From: Desulfatibacillum aliphaticivorans DSM 15576
GTDB taxonomy: Bacteria; Desulfobacterota; Desulfobacteria; Desulfobacterales; Desulfatibacillaceae
Length of the DNA: 64,000 bases
Assembly: GCF_000429905.1 (NCBI RefSeq)
Contig: NZ_AUCT01000019.1
Location: 62,001 to 126,000 of the forward strand
Reading direction: 5' to 3'
Shown one piece after another: positions 8,187 to 17,247 of the stretch (position 1 is the first letter of the stretch; each line of letters begins with the position of its first letter). The position numbers and the translations under genes are program-made. The notes under the pieces are model-generated. The model was not told the origin of the DNA. It worked only from the letters and a program-made list of their open reading frames with translations, and searched no databases.

Positions 8187-10523
8187 TTACTTGGCCAATT
8201 GCTGGAGAATGAGCAGGGCCTCGTTTAAAGCCAGGACGCCGTCTCCATCCGCATCGGCCAGGATTGCCGAGGCAGGGAGTGCATCGGCGCCGGAAAGCGC
8301 CCGCAGGAGCAATCCTATGTCTTCCAGGCTTAGAACCCCGTCTCCCGTGATATCGCCCGCCTTGCGGTTTGGATCGGTTTCTCCCACCTCCATCATGCCG
8401 TTGTGGTTGGCGTCTTCATCGCCGTCGGATACGCCGTCGCCGTCGGAATCCGCTTCCAGGGGATTGGTAGCGGTCGAGGGGTCGGCGTCCGCAACAAAAA
8501 CGCCCGGGGCCGTGTCCGCCGTTCCCGCGGTGTATCCCAGTTCGGTCCCGTCCAGGATGCCGTCATCGTCGCTGTCCGGGTTGCAGGGATTGGTTTCTCC
8601 GGGGTCCTGCTGTCCGTTGTGGTTGGCGTCTTCGGTTCCGTCCGGGATTCCGTCGTCGTCCGAGTCTGCGTCGTTGAGATCCGTACACCCCCCGGATTCC
8701 ACAATGTCATCCAGGCCGTCTTCGTCCGTATCCGTATTCAGGGAGATTCCCAGGTCCGCGGCCAGGTCGGAAACCGTGTAGGTGGTTTCGGGGCACGTGA
8801 CCGTGATGATGTAGGAGCTGTAATCTTCTTCATATGGGTAGTAGGCTCCTGACGTGGGATGGTCCAGGGAAGCCTTGACCGTGTAAAAACCGGCGGCAAG
8901 GGTTCCCGTGATGGGGTTGGCATCCGCCGCGATCACGGTCTGGCCGCTTTCGTTTTCCACCCAAATGAAAAACGCCTGATTGGTATAGCCCCGGTAGCCG
9001 CTGAGGGAGGAAGTCCCGTCCATATACACGGTGAAGGAATCCACTTCGGCGCCATTGGCGAACTGGCCGCATAAATCGAATTCGGAGCCCAGATAGATCT
9101 TTTCATCCAGGCACAGGACCTTGAATTTTTCTTCCAGGCTGCCGTCCTGATCCTGGGCGTTGACTGTCACTTCACAGAAAAAATCCGTTCCCGCGGGTGT
9201 GAGGGTCAGAAGATTGGCGTCCATCTGCGCCTGCAGATCGCCCTGGCAGGAGGACAGAGCGTCCAGGGTTACGGCGTCGCCGTCCGGGTCGTAGGCTTCC
9301 AGCCTTACGACGGTTTCCTGGTCAATAACCATGTCTTCCGGGGGCGGGTCGATCACCGGCCCATTGCCGCCGCCAAGGGGAGGGTAGGGATTGCATTCAC
9401 CCCCCTGGCAGGGTTGGATATTGTAATAAATAGTGTGATTGGGGGGGAATATGTAGTAGCCGATCGTGTTGCTTTGATCCAGTGTATAATAATCATCGTA
9501 GCTTCCACCCCAGCCCAGGTTCACGTGAATGCGTTTTCCCGCGCCGTCCGAGGCGTAGCCGTCCGCGACGGTCATGTGTCCGGGCATGGAAAGGAGCACG
9601 GGCCTCAGGTTATCTATTTCGCCCCGAAGGGTGGAGAAAAAGTCCGCGTCCGTGATGTACTTGTCGTAAATGGGGGCGTAGCCAAAGGCGCGCTGGAAAG
9701 CATCTCGGTTGAAAGCCGCCCCGGTTCCATCTATTCCGAAATTCGCTTCATTGAGAATGCCCAAATCCCGCATGAGGGCCGCCACCTCGTCCTGCTGGTA
9801 AACGGGGGCCGATCCGTTGATCTTATTGGGCATGGCCGCCCAGTTGAAAGGCCTGTTCATGACCGCCGTGAGCGTCTGGCTGTTCCAGGTATGGTTGAAC
9901 ACCCCCGACCCCGAGTCCGGATGGGCGTGATAGCGCATGATTTGACCCAAGGCGGTCTGGGTGCATCCGGTGAGGGTGGGTTGTCCGTCCACCCGGGGGT
10001 TGAATTTATTGTATGGGCAGTCCTGGTTCCATTGGGTGGTCAGTAGATAAGTATCCGGGGTGTAGTCCTTAAACCCTGCCTTGCGGGCGCTGGAGAGGAA
10101 GTCCCAATAAGAGGCGTTAGTGGATTCGTCCAGCCCGCTTTTGACGGCTGCTTCCGGAATTTCCAACTCATCAAGCAGTACCTTAATATAAGCGGGAGGC
10201 AGACCGGAAAAGGAGGCGTTGAGGGAATACGCCTTGACCGGGACGCGCACCGTATCTCCGGCCACAAGGATGTAACCTCTGGGCGAAAGCGTCACTACGT
10301 AGCCGACCGTTTTCCCTGATTCCGGCGTGGGCTCCACGGCGCTGATGGAGCGCCCGGATTGAATATATCCCAGGAAATTTCCGGCGACCTCACGGGCCAG
10401 GGTTTCGTTGACGGGTTCGGCCCAGGCCGAGGCGGCCATTGTAAGAATTCCAGCCAGAAAGATGGCTGTGAATACAAGATTACTCAGTCGTCCGCCCCGA
10501 GTAAGAAATGGGTATACGCGCAT
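8187..10523 (-). CDS. Secreted C10 (streptopain-type) cysteine protease with TSP3 repeats and dockerin-like C-terminus
   Basis: 778 residues from ATG 10523, chosen because AGGAGG lies just upstream and a signal peptide (hydrophobic core about 15-35, cut near ASAWA-EP) follows directly. A Spi-like prodomain occupies about 36-150. The peptidase domain has Cys187 in PTLTGCTQTALGQIMRYH, His316 in MPGHMTVADGY and the HVNLGWGGSYDDYY segment, matching the streptopain/interpain family. Residues about 592-721 are Asp-rich thrombospondin-type-3 calcium repeats (DSDDDGIPDG, DSDGDGVSDG), and 722-778 form two EF-like loops (DITGDGVLSLEDIG, DADGDGVLALNEA) as in dockerin I. It probably is an extracellular protease held by calcium-dependent modules. 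No cohesin gene is in view. Confidence 0.88.
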   Translation of the reverse strand: MRVYPFLTRGGRLSNLVFTAIFLAGILTMAASAWAEPVNETLAREVAGNFLGYIQSGRSISAVEPTPESGKTVGYVVTLSPRGYILVAGDTVRVPVKAYSLNASFSGLPPAYIKVLLDELEIPEAAVKSGLDESTNASYWDFLSSARKAGFKDYTPDTYLLTTQWNQDCPYNKFNPRVDGQPTLTGCTQTALGQIMRYHAHPDSGSGVFNHTWNSQTLTAVMNRPFNWAAMPNKINGSAPVYQQDEVAALMRDLGILNEANFGIDGTGAAFNRDAFQRAFGYAPIYDKYITDADFFSTLRGEIDNLRPVLLSMPGHMTVADGYASDGAGKRIHVNLGWGGSYDDYYTLDQSNTIGYYIFPPNHTIYYNIQPCQGGECNPYPPLGGGNGPVIDPPPEDMVIDQETVVRLEAYDPDGDAVTLDALSSCQGDLQAQMDANLLTLTPAGTDFFCEVTVNAQDQDGSLEEKFKVLCLDEKIYLGSEFDLCGQFANGAEVDSFTVYMDGTSSLSGYRGYTNQAFFIWVENESGQTVIAADANPITGTLAAGFYTVKASLDHPTSGAYYPYEEDYSSYIITVTCPETTYTVSDLAADLGISLNTDTDEDGLDDIVESGGCTDLNDADSDDDGIPDGTEDANHNGQQDPGETNPCNPDSDDDGILDGTELGYTAGTADTAPGVFVADADPSTATNPLEADSDGDGVSDGDEDANHNGMMEVGETDPNRKAGDITGDGVLSLEDIGLLLRALSGADALPASAILADADGDGVLALNEALLILQQLAK

Positions 10524-10951
10524 GGCGCCTCCTTTCCTGTTTTGGATCGTCGGTGGATAAAGACTAACAAAACAGCAGGATGGGAACAAGCTAATAATTC
10601 ATTAAACAGGGGCAGGCGGCAGGGGGGGCTATATTGGTTGTAAATTTTATGGTCCGGTTATTTTTCCCGGGCGCAATTAAGGCTAATGCTTTATACCAAG
10701 GCGCCTTCAAACAAGTAATCATATTCTTGTTCGAGTCCAGGAATGACGCTGGGACCCGGCTTGCGGACGATCCTGAAAAGCGGATCGCCCTTGCCGGGAT
10801 GACGGTCTTCCGAGGTTAACGGAAACTCCAAGGGAGCCTATGATTTTCAGGGACATGACCTTATCTCCCCGACAGTCATGCAATTTACCGAGCGAGAGTG
10901 TGGAGATAAGTATCGTGTCCCCGCGAAATCGTTCTCCCCAACACCGAAAGA
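10524..10951. other. Intergenic region with degenerate repeats
   Basis: No gene seen. Around 10735-10812 the sequence has GAATGACGCTGGGACCC and CCGGGATGACGGTC, words typical of an interspersed repeat, related to the hairpin at 60039-60054 but decayed. The second REP-like element is at 10842-10930. The promoter of the protease gene should lie near 10540-10640 but no clear boxes can be chosen. Confidence 0.5.
10842..10930. repeat. REP/MITE-like inverted repeat, copy 2
   Basis: Left arm GATTTTCAGGGACATGACC plus TTATCTCC (10842-10868); right arm 10902-10930 begins GGAGATAAG and ends TGTCCCCGCGAAATC. Arms are imperfect inverses and share the GGGACAYGA...CTTATCTC core with copy 1 at 6812-6895. Confidence 0.65.
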
Positions 10952-12226
10952 TCAGGCGGTTTCCGTGTCTGCGGAAAACTCCGCGCTTTTCGAACTTGAG
11001 GGATATCGCCTAAAAGACGCCGCGCCCACCACCCGCCGGGTTTCCTGGGCGATGCGCAGCTCTTCGTTAGTGGGAACTACAATAATTTTTACCGGCGACT
11101 GGTCCGTGCTGATTCGCCGGGCGCCCCGGCCGGGGGCGCGGTTTTTCTCGTCGTCCATGGCAATGCCGAAGGTCTCCAAGCCCTGGCAGGACAGGCTGCG
11201 GACTTCCGCGCAGTTCTCGCCGACGCCTGCGGTGAACACAATAGCGTCCAGGCCTCCCATAACGGCCATGTAGGCCCCAATGTATTTTTTTATGCGATAG
11301 GCGTACATTTCCAAGGCAAGGCTGGCGTGGAAGTCTCCGGTTCTCTTTTTCTTCAAAAGCTCCCGCATGTCGTTGGTTCCGCACAAGCCTTTGAGTCCGC
11401 TTTCCTTGTTCAGGAGAATGTCCAGCTCCCTCAGGTTCATGCCCAGGCGCTTGCCCAGGTAAAACAGAACGGCGGGGTCGATGTCTCCGCATCTTGTGCC
11501 CATGACCAGGCCTGCAAGCGGAGTCATGCCCATGGTGGTGTCCACGCATTTTCCGCCTTGGACGGCGGCCATGCTGCCTCCGTTGCCCAGGTGGATGGTG
11601 ATTTGGTTGACCTCCTCGGGCTTTTTGCCAAGATAGCCCGCCGCCTGCTCCGCAACGTAGGCGTGGGAGGTTCCATGAAAGCCGTATTTCCGCACCTTGT
11701 GCTTTTTATACATGTCCCAGGGCAGGGCGTACATAAAGGCGTAAGGCGGAATTGTGCGGTGAAAGGCGGTGTCGAAAACCGCCACGTGCACGGCGTTGGT
11801 GAATACGGCCCTGGCCACCTCAATGCCCAGGATGCATCCGGGGTTGTGAAGCGGCGCCAGGGGAACCGTCTCCTTCAATTCTTCGATCACCTTGTCATCG
11901 ATCACCATGGTCTCAGTCAGTTTATCGCCTCCATGGACGATCCGGTGGCCAACAGCCTGGATTTCGCTTTTGTCTTTAACCACCCCGTATTCAGGATGGC
12001 GCAACAGCTCCACCACTCTTTTCAGGCCGTGCTCATGGTCCGGAATAAGCCCCTGCTCTTCGAGTTTGAGAACTTCGCCGTTCTCAAGGATTTTTTCGTG
12101 GGTTACGGCGCTGATGCCTTCTCCGATTTTTTCCACAATGCCGCCGGCCAGCCTTTGTTCGGCTTCCATGGCGAAAAATTCGTATTTGATGGAGGAACTG
12201 CCTGTATTGATGACTAAGACTTTCAT
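10952..12226 (-). CDS. ackA: Acetate kinase
   Basis: 424 residues from the ATG at 12226, where the acetokinase N-terminus MKVLVINTGSSSIKYEFF begins. The open frame continues 180 codons upstream but without family similarity. Signatures include HRIVHGG, KYGFHGTSHAY, GMTPLAGLVMGTRCGD and FTAGVGENC. It makes acetyl phosphate from acetate and ATP, or ATP from acetyl phosphate, in the cytoplasm. No phosphotransacetylase gene is adjacent; it stands alone, divergent from an S41 protease. The last about 25 residues run beyond the usual end and are Ser/Arg-rich. Confidence 0.97.
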   Translation of the reverse strand: MKVLVINTGSSSIKYEFFAMEAEQRLAGGIVEKIGEGISAVTHEKILENGEVLKLEEQGLIPDHEHGLKRVVELLRHPEYGVVKDKSEIQAVGHRIVHGGDKLTETMVIDDKVIEELKETVPLAPLHNPGCILGIEVARAVFTNAVHVAVFDTAFHRTIPPYAFMYALPWDMYKKHKVRKYGFHGTSHAYVAEQAAGYLGKKPEEVNQITIHLGNGGSMAAVQGGKCVDTTMGMTPLAGLVMGTRCGDIDPAVLFYLGKRLGMNLRELDILLNKESGLKGLCGTNDMRELLKKKRTGDFHASLALEMYAYRIKKYIGAYMAVMGGLDAIVFTAGVGENCAEVRSLSCQGLETFGIAMDDEKNRAPGRGARRISTDQSPVKIIVVPTNEELRIAQETRRVVGAASFRRYPSSSKSAEFSADTETA

Positions 12227-12457
12227 GATTGAATTACCTGCCCGGCCGTTTTTTATTAAAATAGCGCCTTTTTGCGGGTTCATGGCGCCCGAGGGGCGGC
12301 CTAAATGACCCGTGGTCTTATAAAAATTACTCCAGAATGACCGGCGAGTCAACCGGATGTTAGGCCGCTGGAAAAGATTGCAGGTTGACCCGTCCATAAA
12401 GAAAGATTTACAAAGACCGGGACCATAAAGCCTTTGACCTAAATTGGGAGACGAAAC

Positions 12458-13678
12458 ATGACGATCAGGAAAAGGCCCCTTGTTTTTCTCGTTGCAGCGA
12501 TCAGCATTCTGTTGATCGCCTGCCCTTCCCCCGCCGGAACGGATTCCGCTTTTGAACCTCTTTTCCCCATTGAACTGAAGCACGATTTTCCCCAGGCCCA
12601 AAAAACCTTCCAGGAAGCGAAAGACTTGATCCTGGAAAACTATTACACCGCCGGCATCAGCGAGGACGCCTTGTACTGGGCCGCCATCCAGGGCATGCTG
12701 CGTTATATCTCTCCGCCCAAGAATCCGGAGTTGGCAAAAATCTGGACCGCCGGGCAATACGAGCATATCTTGGAATCCCTCACCGGTGTGCAGGTGTCTC
12801 TGGGTTTTCAGAGCACGTTCAACCCCAAGGAGGGAAGCCTGGATGTGGAGGAGGTGAGCCCCGGGTCTCCGGCGGCGGACATTCTCCAGCCTCTGGACCG
12901 CATTCTTCGCATCAACAAGACGCCGTTAAAGGGCAAGAGCGTGGCAGAGGTTCAGGCCTTGCTGGCCGGCGAAGAAGGGGACCAGGTGGAGCTGACGGTG
13001 AATCGGGACATTAAGATTTTCAACGTCACCCTCACCCACGAAAAGGTGGAGGCGGAGAACGTCAAGGCCACTGCCTTGGACAACTCCGTGGCTCTTCTGG
13101 AGATCAAGCGCTTTTCCGCGGGATTGTCCGACAAACTGGCCGAGGAGCTGGGCGCCCTTGAAGAGCAGGGCATCACCCGTTTGATTATCGACATGCGGGA
13201 CAACCCGGGCGGCGTTTTTATGCAGGCCCTGGCGTGCGCGGAATTGTTTCTGCCCGAAAAAGCCGTGGTTTTGCGGACTTTAAAGCGGGACACGCAAAAA
13301 GCCAATTACATCTCCAACAATAAAAATCCCTTTAATTTTGAATGTATTATCCTGGTGAACCAACGCACGGCCTCGTCTGCTGAAATCCTGGCTGCTTCGT
13401 TGCGGGACAACGGCAAAGCGGTCATTGTGGGAACCAGAACCTACGGAAAAGGCGTGTTTGAAAAAACCTTCACCCTGGAAAACGGATGCCGGTTGAAATT
13501 CATAACCGGGGCCATGTATTCGCCCGGCATGCAATCCTGGCAGGGCCGGGGCCTGGCGCCGGACTTTTTGGTGGAGCAGGACGAAAAGACCCTGGCGGGG
13601 CTGCGCAAGCTCCCGCCCGCCCAGAGGATGAAAAAGGACGTGGCCCTGATCACGGCCCATAAATTATTGCTGCGGTAA
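12458..13678 (+). CDS. S41-family C-terminal processing protease, lipoprotein
   Basis: 406 residues with a lipoprotein signal (LLIAC, Cys22), so probably anchored in the periplasm. A PDZ domain lies at about 110-195 (SLDVEEVSPGSPAADIL), followed by the S41 catalytic domain with IIDMRDNPGGVFMQA, Ser306 in TASSAEI and the catalytic Lys in TYGKGVFEK (about 331). This is the Ser-Lys dyad arrangement of CtpA/CtpB. A GGGAG site precedes the ATG. Likely processes or degrades periplasmic proteins; the target is unknown. Confidence 0.93.
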   Translation: MTIRKRPLVFLVAAISILLIACPSPAGTDSAFEPLFPIELKHDFPQAQKTFQEAKDLILENYYTAGISEDALYWAAIQGMLRYISPPKNPELAKIWTAGQYEHILESLTGVQVSLGFQSTFNPKEGSLDVEEVSPGSPAADILQPLDRILRINKTPLKGKSVAEVQALLAGEEGDQVELTVNRDIKIFNVTLTHEKVEAENVKATALDNSVALLEIKRFSAGLSDKLAEELGALEEQGITRLIIDMRDNPGGVFMQALACAELFLPEKAVVLRTLKRDTQKANYISNNKNPFNFECIILVNQRTASSAEILAASLRDNGKAVIVGTRTYGKGVFEKTFTLENGCRLKFITGAMYSPGMQSWQGRGLAPDFLVEQDEKTLAGLRKLPPAQRMKKDVALITAHKLLLR

Positions 13679-13730
13679 AAAAAAGCGGAAAGGCCCATAA
13701 GGCCCTCCCCCTCATAGCATTTTACGCTTG

Positions 13731-16715
13731 TCAGGTTTGCTTGCGGCGCAGGCCCAAAGCGGCGAGCAACATGGCCAGTGCCGCCGGAATGAAGGGGAGG
13801 CTTCCAGCGCCTCCCAGGCTGTCCACAAAGCAATCTACAAAGTGATCATCGTTCCATTCGCCGCGGTGGTAGTGGTAGGGCGGATTATCGTCATCGCCGC
13901 CGCCCGCGGATTTTGTCAGGCCAGCAGCGAATACGGTGAAGTGCGTCGTGGTGAAGGTGACGGTTCGATTTTTCTCATTCACGCTGACCACTGTGATCCC
14001 GTCCGTTTTCCAGGTCAGGCTCACCGTGTCGAAATAATACACGAGCGTCGGTGCGGTATAGCCCTTGTAGGGCATGGTGATGGTAATGGGCGTACTGAAG
14101 GTTTGTCCGCTGGGGGTGAAAACAAAGGGTTTTCCCACCCCTTGGATATACGAGGGCAATGCCGGTTCGGGCAAAAGTTCGCCCACGGTGAACGTGATGC
14201 CCGGGGTGACGGTTATGCTGCCTGCTTTCCGAAGGGGCTCCTCCTGGTAATCCACGGCGCCCTGAGGGAAGACCAAAGACATGCCCGGATACATCCCGGA
14301 GGTGACGGTGATCACCGCGCCGTTGGAATCCACGTTAAAGGGATAATACAGCAGGATGCCGGATTCCTCCGGATCGGGAACGGCGGAGGTCAGCCAGGGG
14401 TCGATCCAAACGTCGCCGTTCAAATAGGCGTCCGGGTCTCCGTAGGCGTCCCAGTAGTTGTAGCGGGCGTCCACAGTATAGTTTGTGTTGTTTTCCACAC
14501 TGATCCATCCGGGCGCCGCCCCCTTCCGTTCAAAATCCCCATAGGAAATAATGTTGTTAAAGTTGACGGTTGCGGATAAAGGTCCGCTTCCGTTCAGTTG
14601 CAGGCACATGATGTCCGATTTTATGGTATTGGATCTCATGTCCACAAAAAGGGCGTTGTGTAGGCACGTTCCGCCTGTCATAACAAAGGGAATGTCATCA
14701 CCGTCTTCAATCGGAGCCTTGGGCTGCGAAACGTTTGCCGCGTTGTTGATCATGGTGTTGCCCAAGATCTGATTGGTGGTCTTCCTGGCTTTGGCGGGAT
14801 CGAACAGATAAGACGTTTTGGACTGGGGATCGTTGACCGCCATGATTTCAAAGGGCGTTTCGTTGTAGCCGGCGTACAGGCCGCAATAGTTGCTGAAGGT
14901 GATGCCATGGGCGTTTTCCGCCTTGTTGTTCCAGCGGATGCGGCCGTCGGGATAGATGATCACCTGAAAGTCGTTCCAGATCGGGGCGGCGCCCACGGCG
15001 TAATAGGCGTCCACCCAGTGCTGCATGTACCACCGGAGAACCAGGCATTCTTCGGGCACGGTTTTGCCGTCTCCGTCCACATCTCCTGCCTGGAAATGGC
15101 GGTATCCAAAGCCGTTCATGCGCACTTGCTGGCCGTTGTGGGTTTCGTAAACGGCATCGCCTGTGTCCACCCAGTCGTCGGAGTTTGCGAACAACAGGGT
15201 GTACTCCGAATAATAATTGGTGAAATACCCCCTGCTCTCGTAATCCCAGATCCCCTCGGTTCCGTATTGCTGAGCGGCCAGTTCCACGATTCCGTTGGAA
15301 GTCATGGAAAAATGGGTATAGTACTCCACGCCGGTTGCAGCCGTGTAGGACACGGGGAAGTCGAAGCCAATGGCGGCTTCTTCCATGGGATAGTCGTCCA
15401 GGTCCTCATCCTGTTTTATGGGCTCCTGGTAGGCCGCCCAATTGTCGGCGTTGGTCGTGTTCACTTCAATCCAGCCATATTCCGCGGGTTCGGCGCCCAG
15501 GCCGGGAATGGAATCTTCCACAACAATGCCGGGGCCTGCATTGGCCTCAACATCCCTGTCGTCAAGGGGGCCGCCAAGGACTTCGACTTCCAAACCGTCG
15601 CCGTACGAAAAAGGCAGATCCAAAGAATCCAGGGAGAACAGAGAGTCGTCCAGGGTGCATTCGCCGATGGTGTTGACGGCGACGAGGTCGTTCCAGGAGT
15701 TTTCCAGATAGATGCCCGCAGCATTGTCGGCGATGACGTTGTTGGAGATATTGTGGCCGGAAGAATAGTAGGAGTAGATGCCTTCATCCTGGCTGCCTAT
15801 GATGACGTTGGACTGAATGACAGCCTGTTCTCCCGCCGTATAAAAGTCTGTCTCGTCCTTGTTCAAGTAATAAGATCCTGTGTTAAGGGCGATGCCGGTC
15901 CCATAAGTGTCATAAATCAGGTTATTAAGGACTTGCATATTGGGGCCGCCGACAGCGGCTTCAATGCCGTAATTAGCATTGCTGGTGAACGCATTGCCCT
16001 GGATCAAAAGATTCTGGCTTCCTTCATACACAAAAATGCCGGCCCATCCATTGTCATGAAACCAGTTGCCGGTAACCGTGACGGCCGATTGCCATACGCC
16101 CTCCAGGGTCAATCCGTCTTCGCCATTTTGGGCGAGAATGGAGTTGGTCAGGGTGAAACTGGGAGCGTCGTAGTTCTTCAATTCAATGCCTGGCCATTCA
16201 CAGTTTTCAAACGAGCAATGATCTATCACGCTGCCCGGCGCAGTAGGAGTAATGTTCACTAAGTACAAGCCGCATTCGGCGCCGTATACCTGGGCGTAGC
16301 TCATGTTCACCGAGCCGTTTCCGGTCACGTAGATTGTATCCCATGCGCCCCCCCCTTTTCGCTCTATCCCAGTGAAGACGACAGGGCTTTCTTCCGATCC
16401 CTGAACCTGCAGGGTTCCTGAGATCACCAGCGTAACGTTATAGGAGATAACCAAGGTGGTTTCCACGGCAGGGGAAATGTTTAACGCGTCCCCTTCATTA
16501 ATGATGAGATCGTCGTTCAATTGATAATTGGGGCTTTCACCGGTCACAACCCCGCCGGAAAGGCCCACCAATTGGTCCAGGGTGTAAGTCGTTCCTCCGC
16601 CGGGGGTGTAATAATCGCAAAAACCCTGGGCGGGAAAAAAGACCATAGCTAATGCAATAACCGCCAAAGACGCAAATGCACGTAGAGTGGCCCGGGAGAA
16701 GTCTGTGGAATTCAT
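13731..16715 (-). CDS. Secreted right-handed beta-helix repeat protein with C-terminal membrane tail
   Basis: 994 residues from ATG 16715, chosen for the GGAGGGACC ribosome site and the signal peptide that follows (hydrophobic to about 33, FPAQGFCDYYTPGG). Residues about 60-370 contain parallel beta-helix (PbH1) turns such as VTVTGNWFHDNGWAGIFV, IQGNAFTSNANYGIEA and ISNNVIADNAAGIYLEN. A middle part (about 400-640) resembles a secreted beta-sandwich. The end has an Asp/Gly-rich linker, Cys in FVDCFVDSLGG, a hydrophobic stretch FIPAALAMLLAALGL and RRKQT, which looks like a CTERM-type sorting tail. Function unknown; a surface carbohydrate-binding or adhesive role is plausible. Confidence 0.82.
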   Translation of the reverse strand: MNSTDFSRATLRAFASLAVIALAMVFFPAQGFCDYYTPGGGTTYTLDQLVGLSGGVVTGESPNYQLNDDLIINEGDALNISPAVETTLVISYNVTLVISGTLQVQGSEESPVVFTGIERKGGGAWDTIYVTGNGSVNMSYAQVYGAECGLYLVNITPTAPGSVIDHCSFENCEWPGIELKNYDAPSFTLTNSILAQNGEDGLTLEGVWQSAVTVTGNWFHDNGWAGIFVYEGSQNLLIQGNAFTSNANYGIEAAVGGPNMQVLNNLIYDTYGTGIALNTGSYYLNKDETDFYTAGEQAVIQSNVIIGSQDEGIYSYYSSGHNISNNVIADNAAGIYLENSWNDLVAVNTIGECTLDDSLFSLDSLDLPFSYGDGLEVEVLGGPLDDRDVEANAGPGIVVEDSIPGLGAEPAEYGWIEVNTTNADNWAAYQEPIKQDEDLDDYPMEEAAIGFDFPVSYTAATGVEYYTHFSMTSNGIVELAAQQYGTEGIWDYESRGYFTNYYSEYTLLFANSDDWVDTGDAVYETHNGQQVRMNGFGYRHFQAGDVDGDGKTVPEECLVLRWYMQHWVDAYYAVGAAPIWNDFQVIIYPDGRIRWNNKAENAHGITFSNYCGLYAGYNETPFEIMAVNDPQSKTSYLFDPAKARKTTNQILGNTMINNAANVSQPKAPIEDGDDIPFVMTGGTCLHNALFVDMRSNTIKSDIMCLQLNGSGPLSATVNFNNIISYGDFERKGAAPGWISVENNTNYTVDARYNYWDAYGDPDAYLNGDVWIDPWLTSAVPDPEESGILLYYPFNVDSNGAVITVTSGMYPGMSLVFPQGAVDYQEEPLRKAGSITVTPGITFTVGELLPEPALPSYIQGVGKPFVFTPSGQTFSTPITITMPYKGYTAPTLVYYFDTVSLTWKTDGITVVSVNEKNRTVTFTTTHFTVFAAGLTKSAGGGDDDNPPYHYHRGEWNDDHFVDCFVDSLGGAGSLPFIPAALAMLLAALGLRRKQT

Positions 16716-17247
16716 GGTCCCTCCTTGCATAGGAAAACGTTCGCAACGTTAGTTGGTTTGTAATGTGGTGGAAATTGTAAATTTGAAGCTCCAATAGAGC
16801 TAAATCAAGTGACGTTATAATGCAAGTGAGAAATTTTTGAGCGGCAAAGGCCAGGTTGAAGCTCATCCAAATCTTAAATCGCCCTTTCTGTGCGGTTGCT
16901 ATTAAGCGCCAGTTTTTACTACTTATTTTGGATATAAAAGCGGACCTTTCCAATGAATTGATTTGGCGGGATTGCTTGTGCGTGTGATCCCTTTCACATT
17001 TTAAGCAATGAGATTTTGGTTAAATCCGGATAATTCGGCGGGTATGGACGGTTATTTTCAGTATTTTCGGTGGATTGCTTATCATTGTTCAGAAACGCCC
17101 TTGTTTTTTCTTCCTAGATGCCGGGCATAGTAAAAATGGGGGAAGCCATTCCTTAACGGCTCCCCCCTTTCTAATGCTTACTGTTGTTCAAAAATGTTTG
17201 TCAGCCGTTTTCTTTTGAAATTCCGGTCCAAGTCCACGGCAAGATGC
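16716..17247. other. Intergenic region
   Basis: No gene seen. The 5' flank of the beta-helix gene (16716-17000) is AT-rich and presumably holds its promoter. A terminator for the TRAP genes lies at 17131-17167. Open frames here are short and unlike protein. Confidence 0.5.
17131..17167 (-). terminator. Intrinsic terminator of the TRAP binding-protein genes
   Basis: On the minus strand, GGGGGGAGCC, a 10-base loop and GGCTTCCCCC are followed by ATTTTTACT, about 80 bases past the second TRAP gene. Confidence 0.8.

Noticed and set aside
14907..16262. Plus-strand open frame of 451 codons
   Set aside because: Antisense to the beta-helix gene; low-complexity Val/Gly/His translation and no ribosome site.
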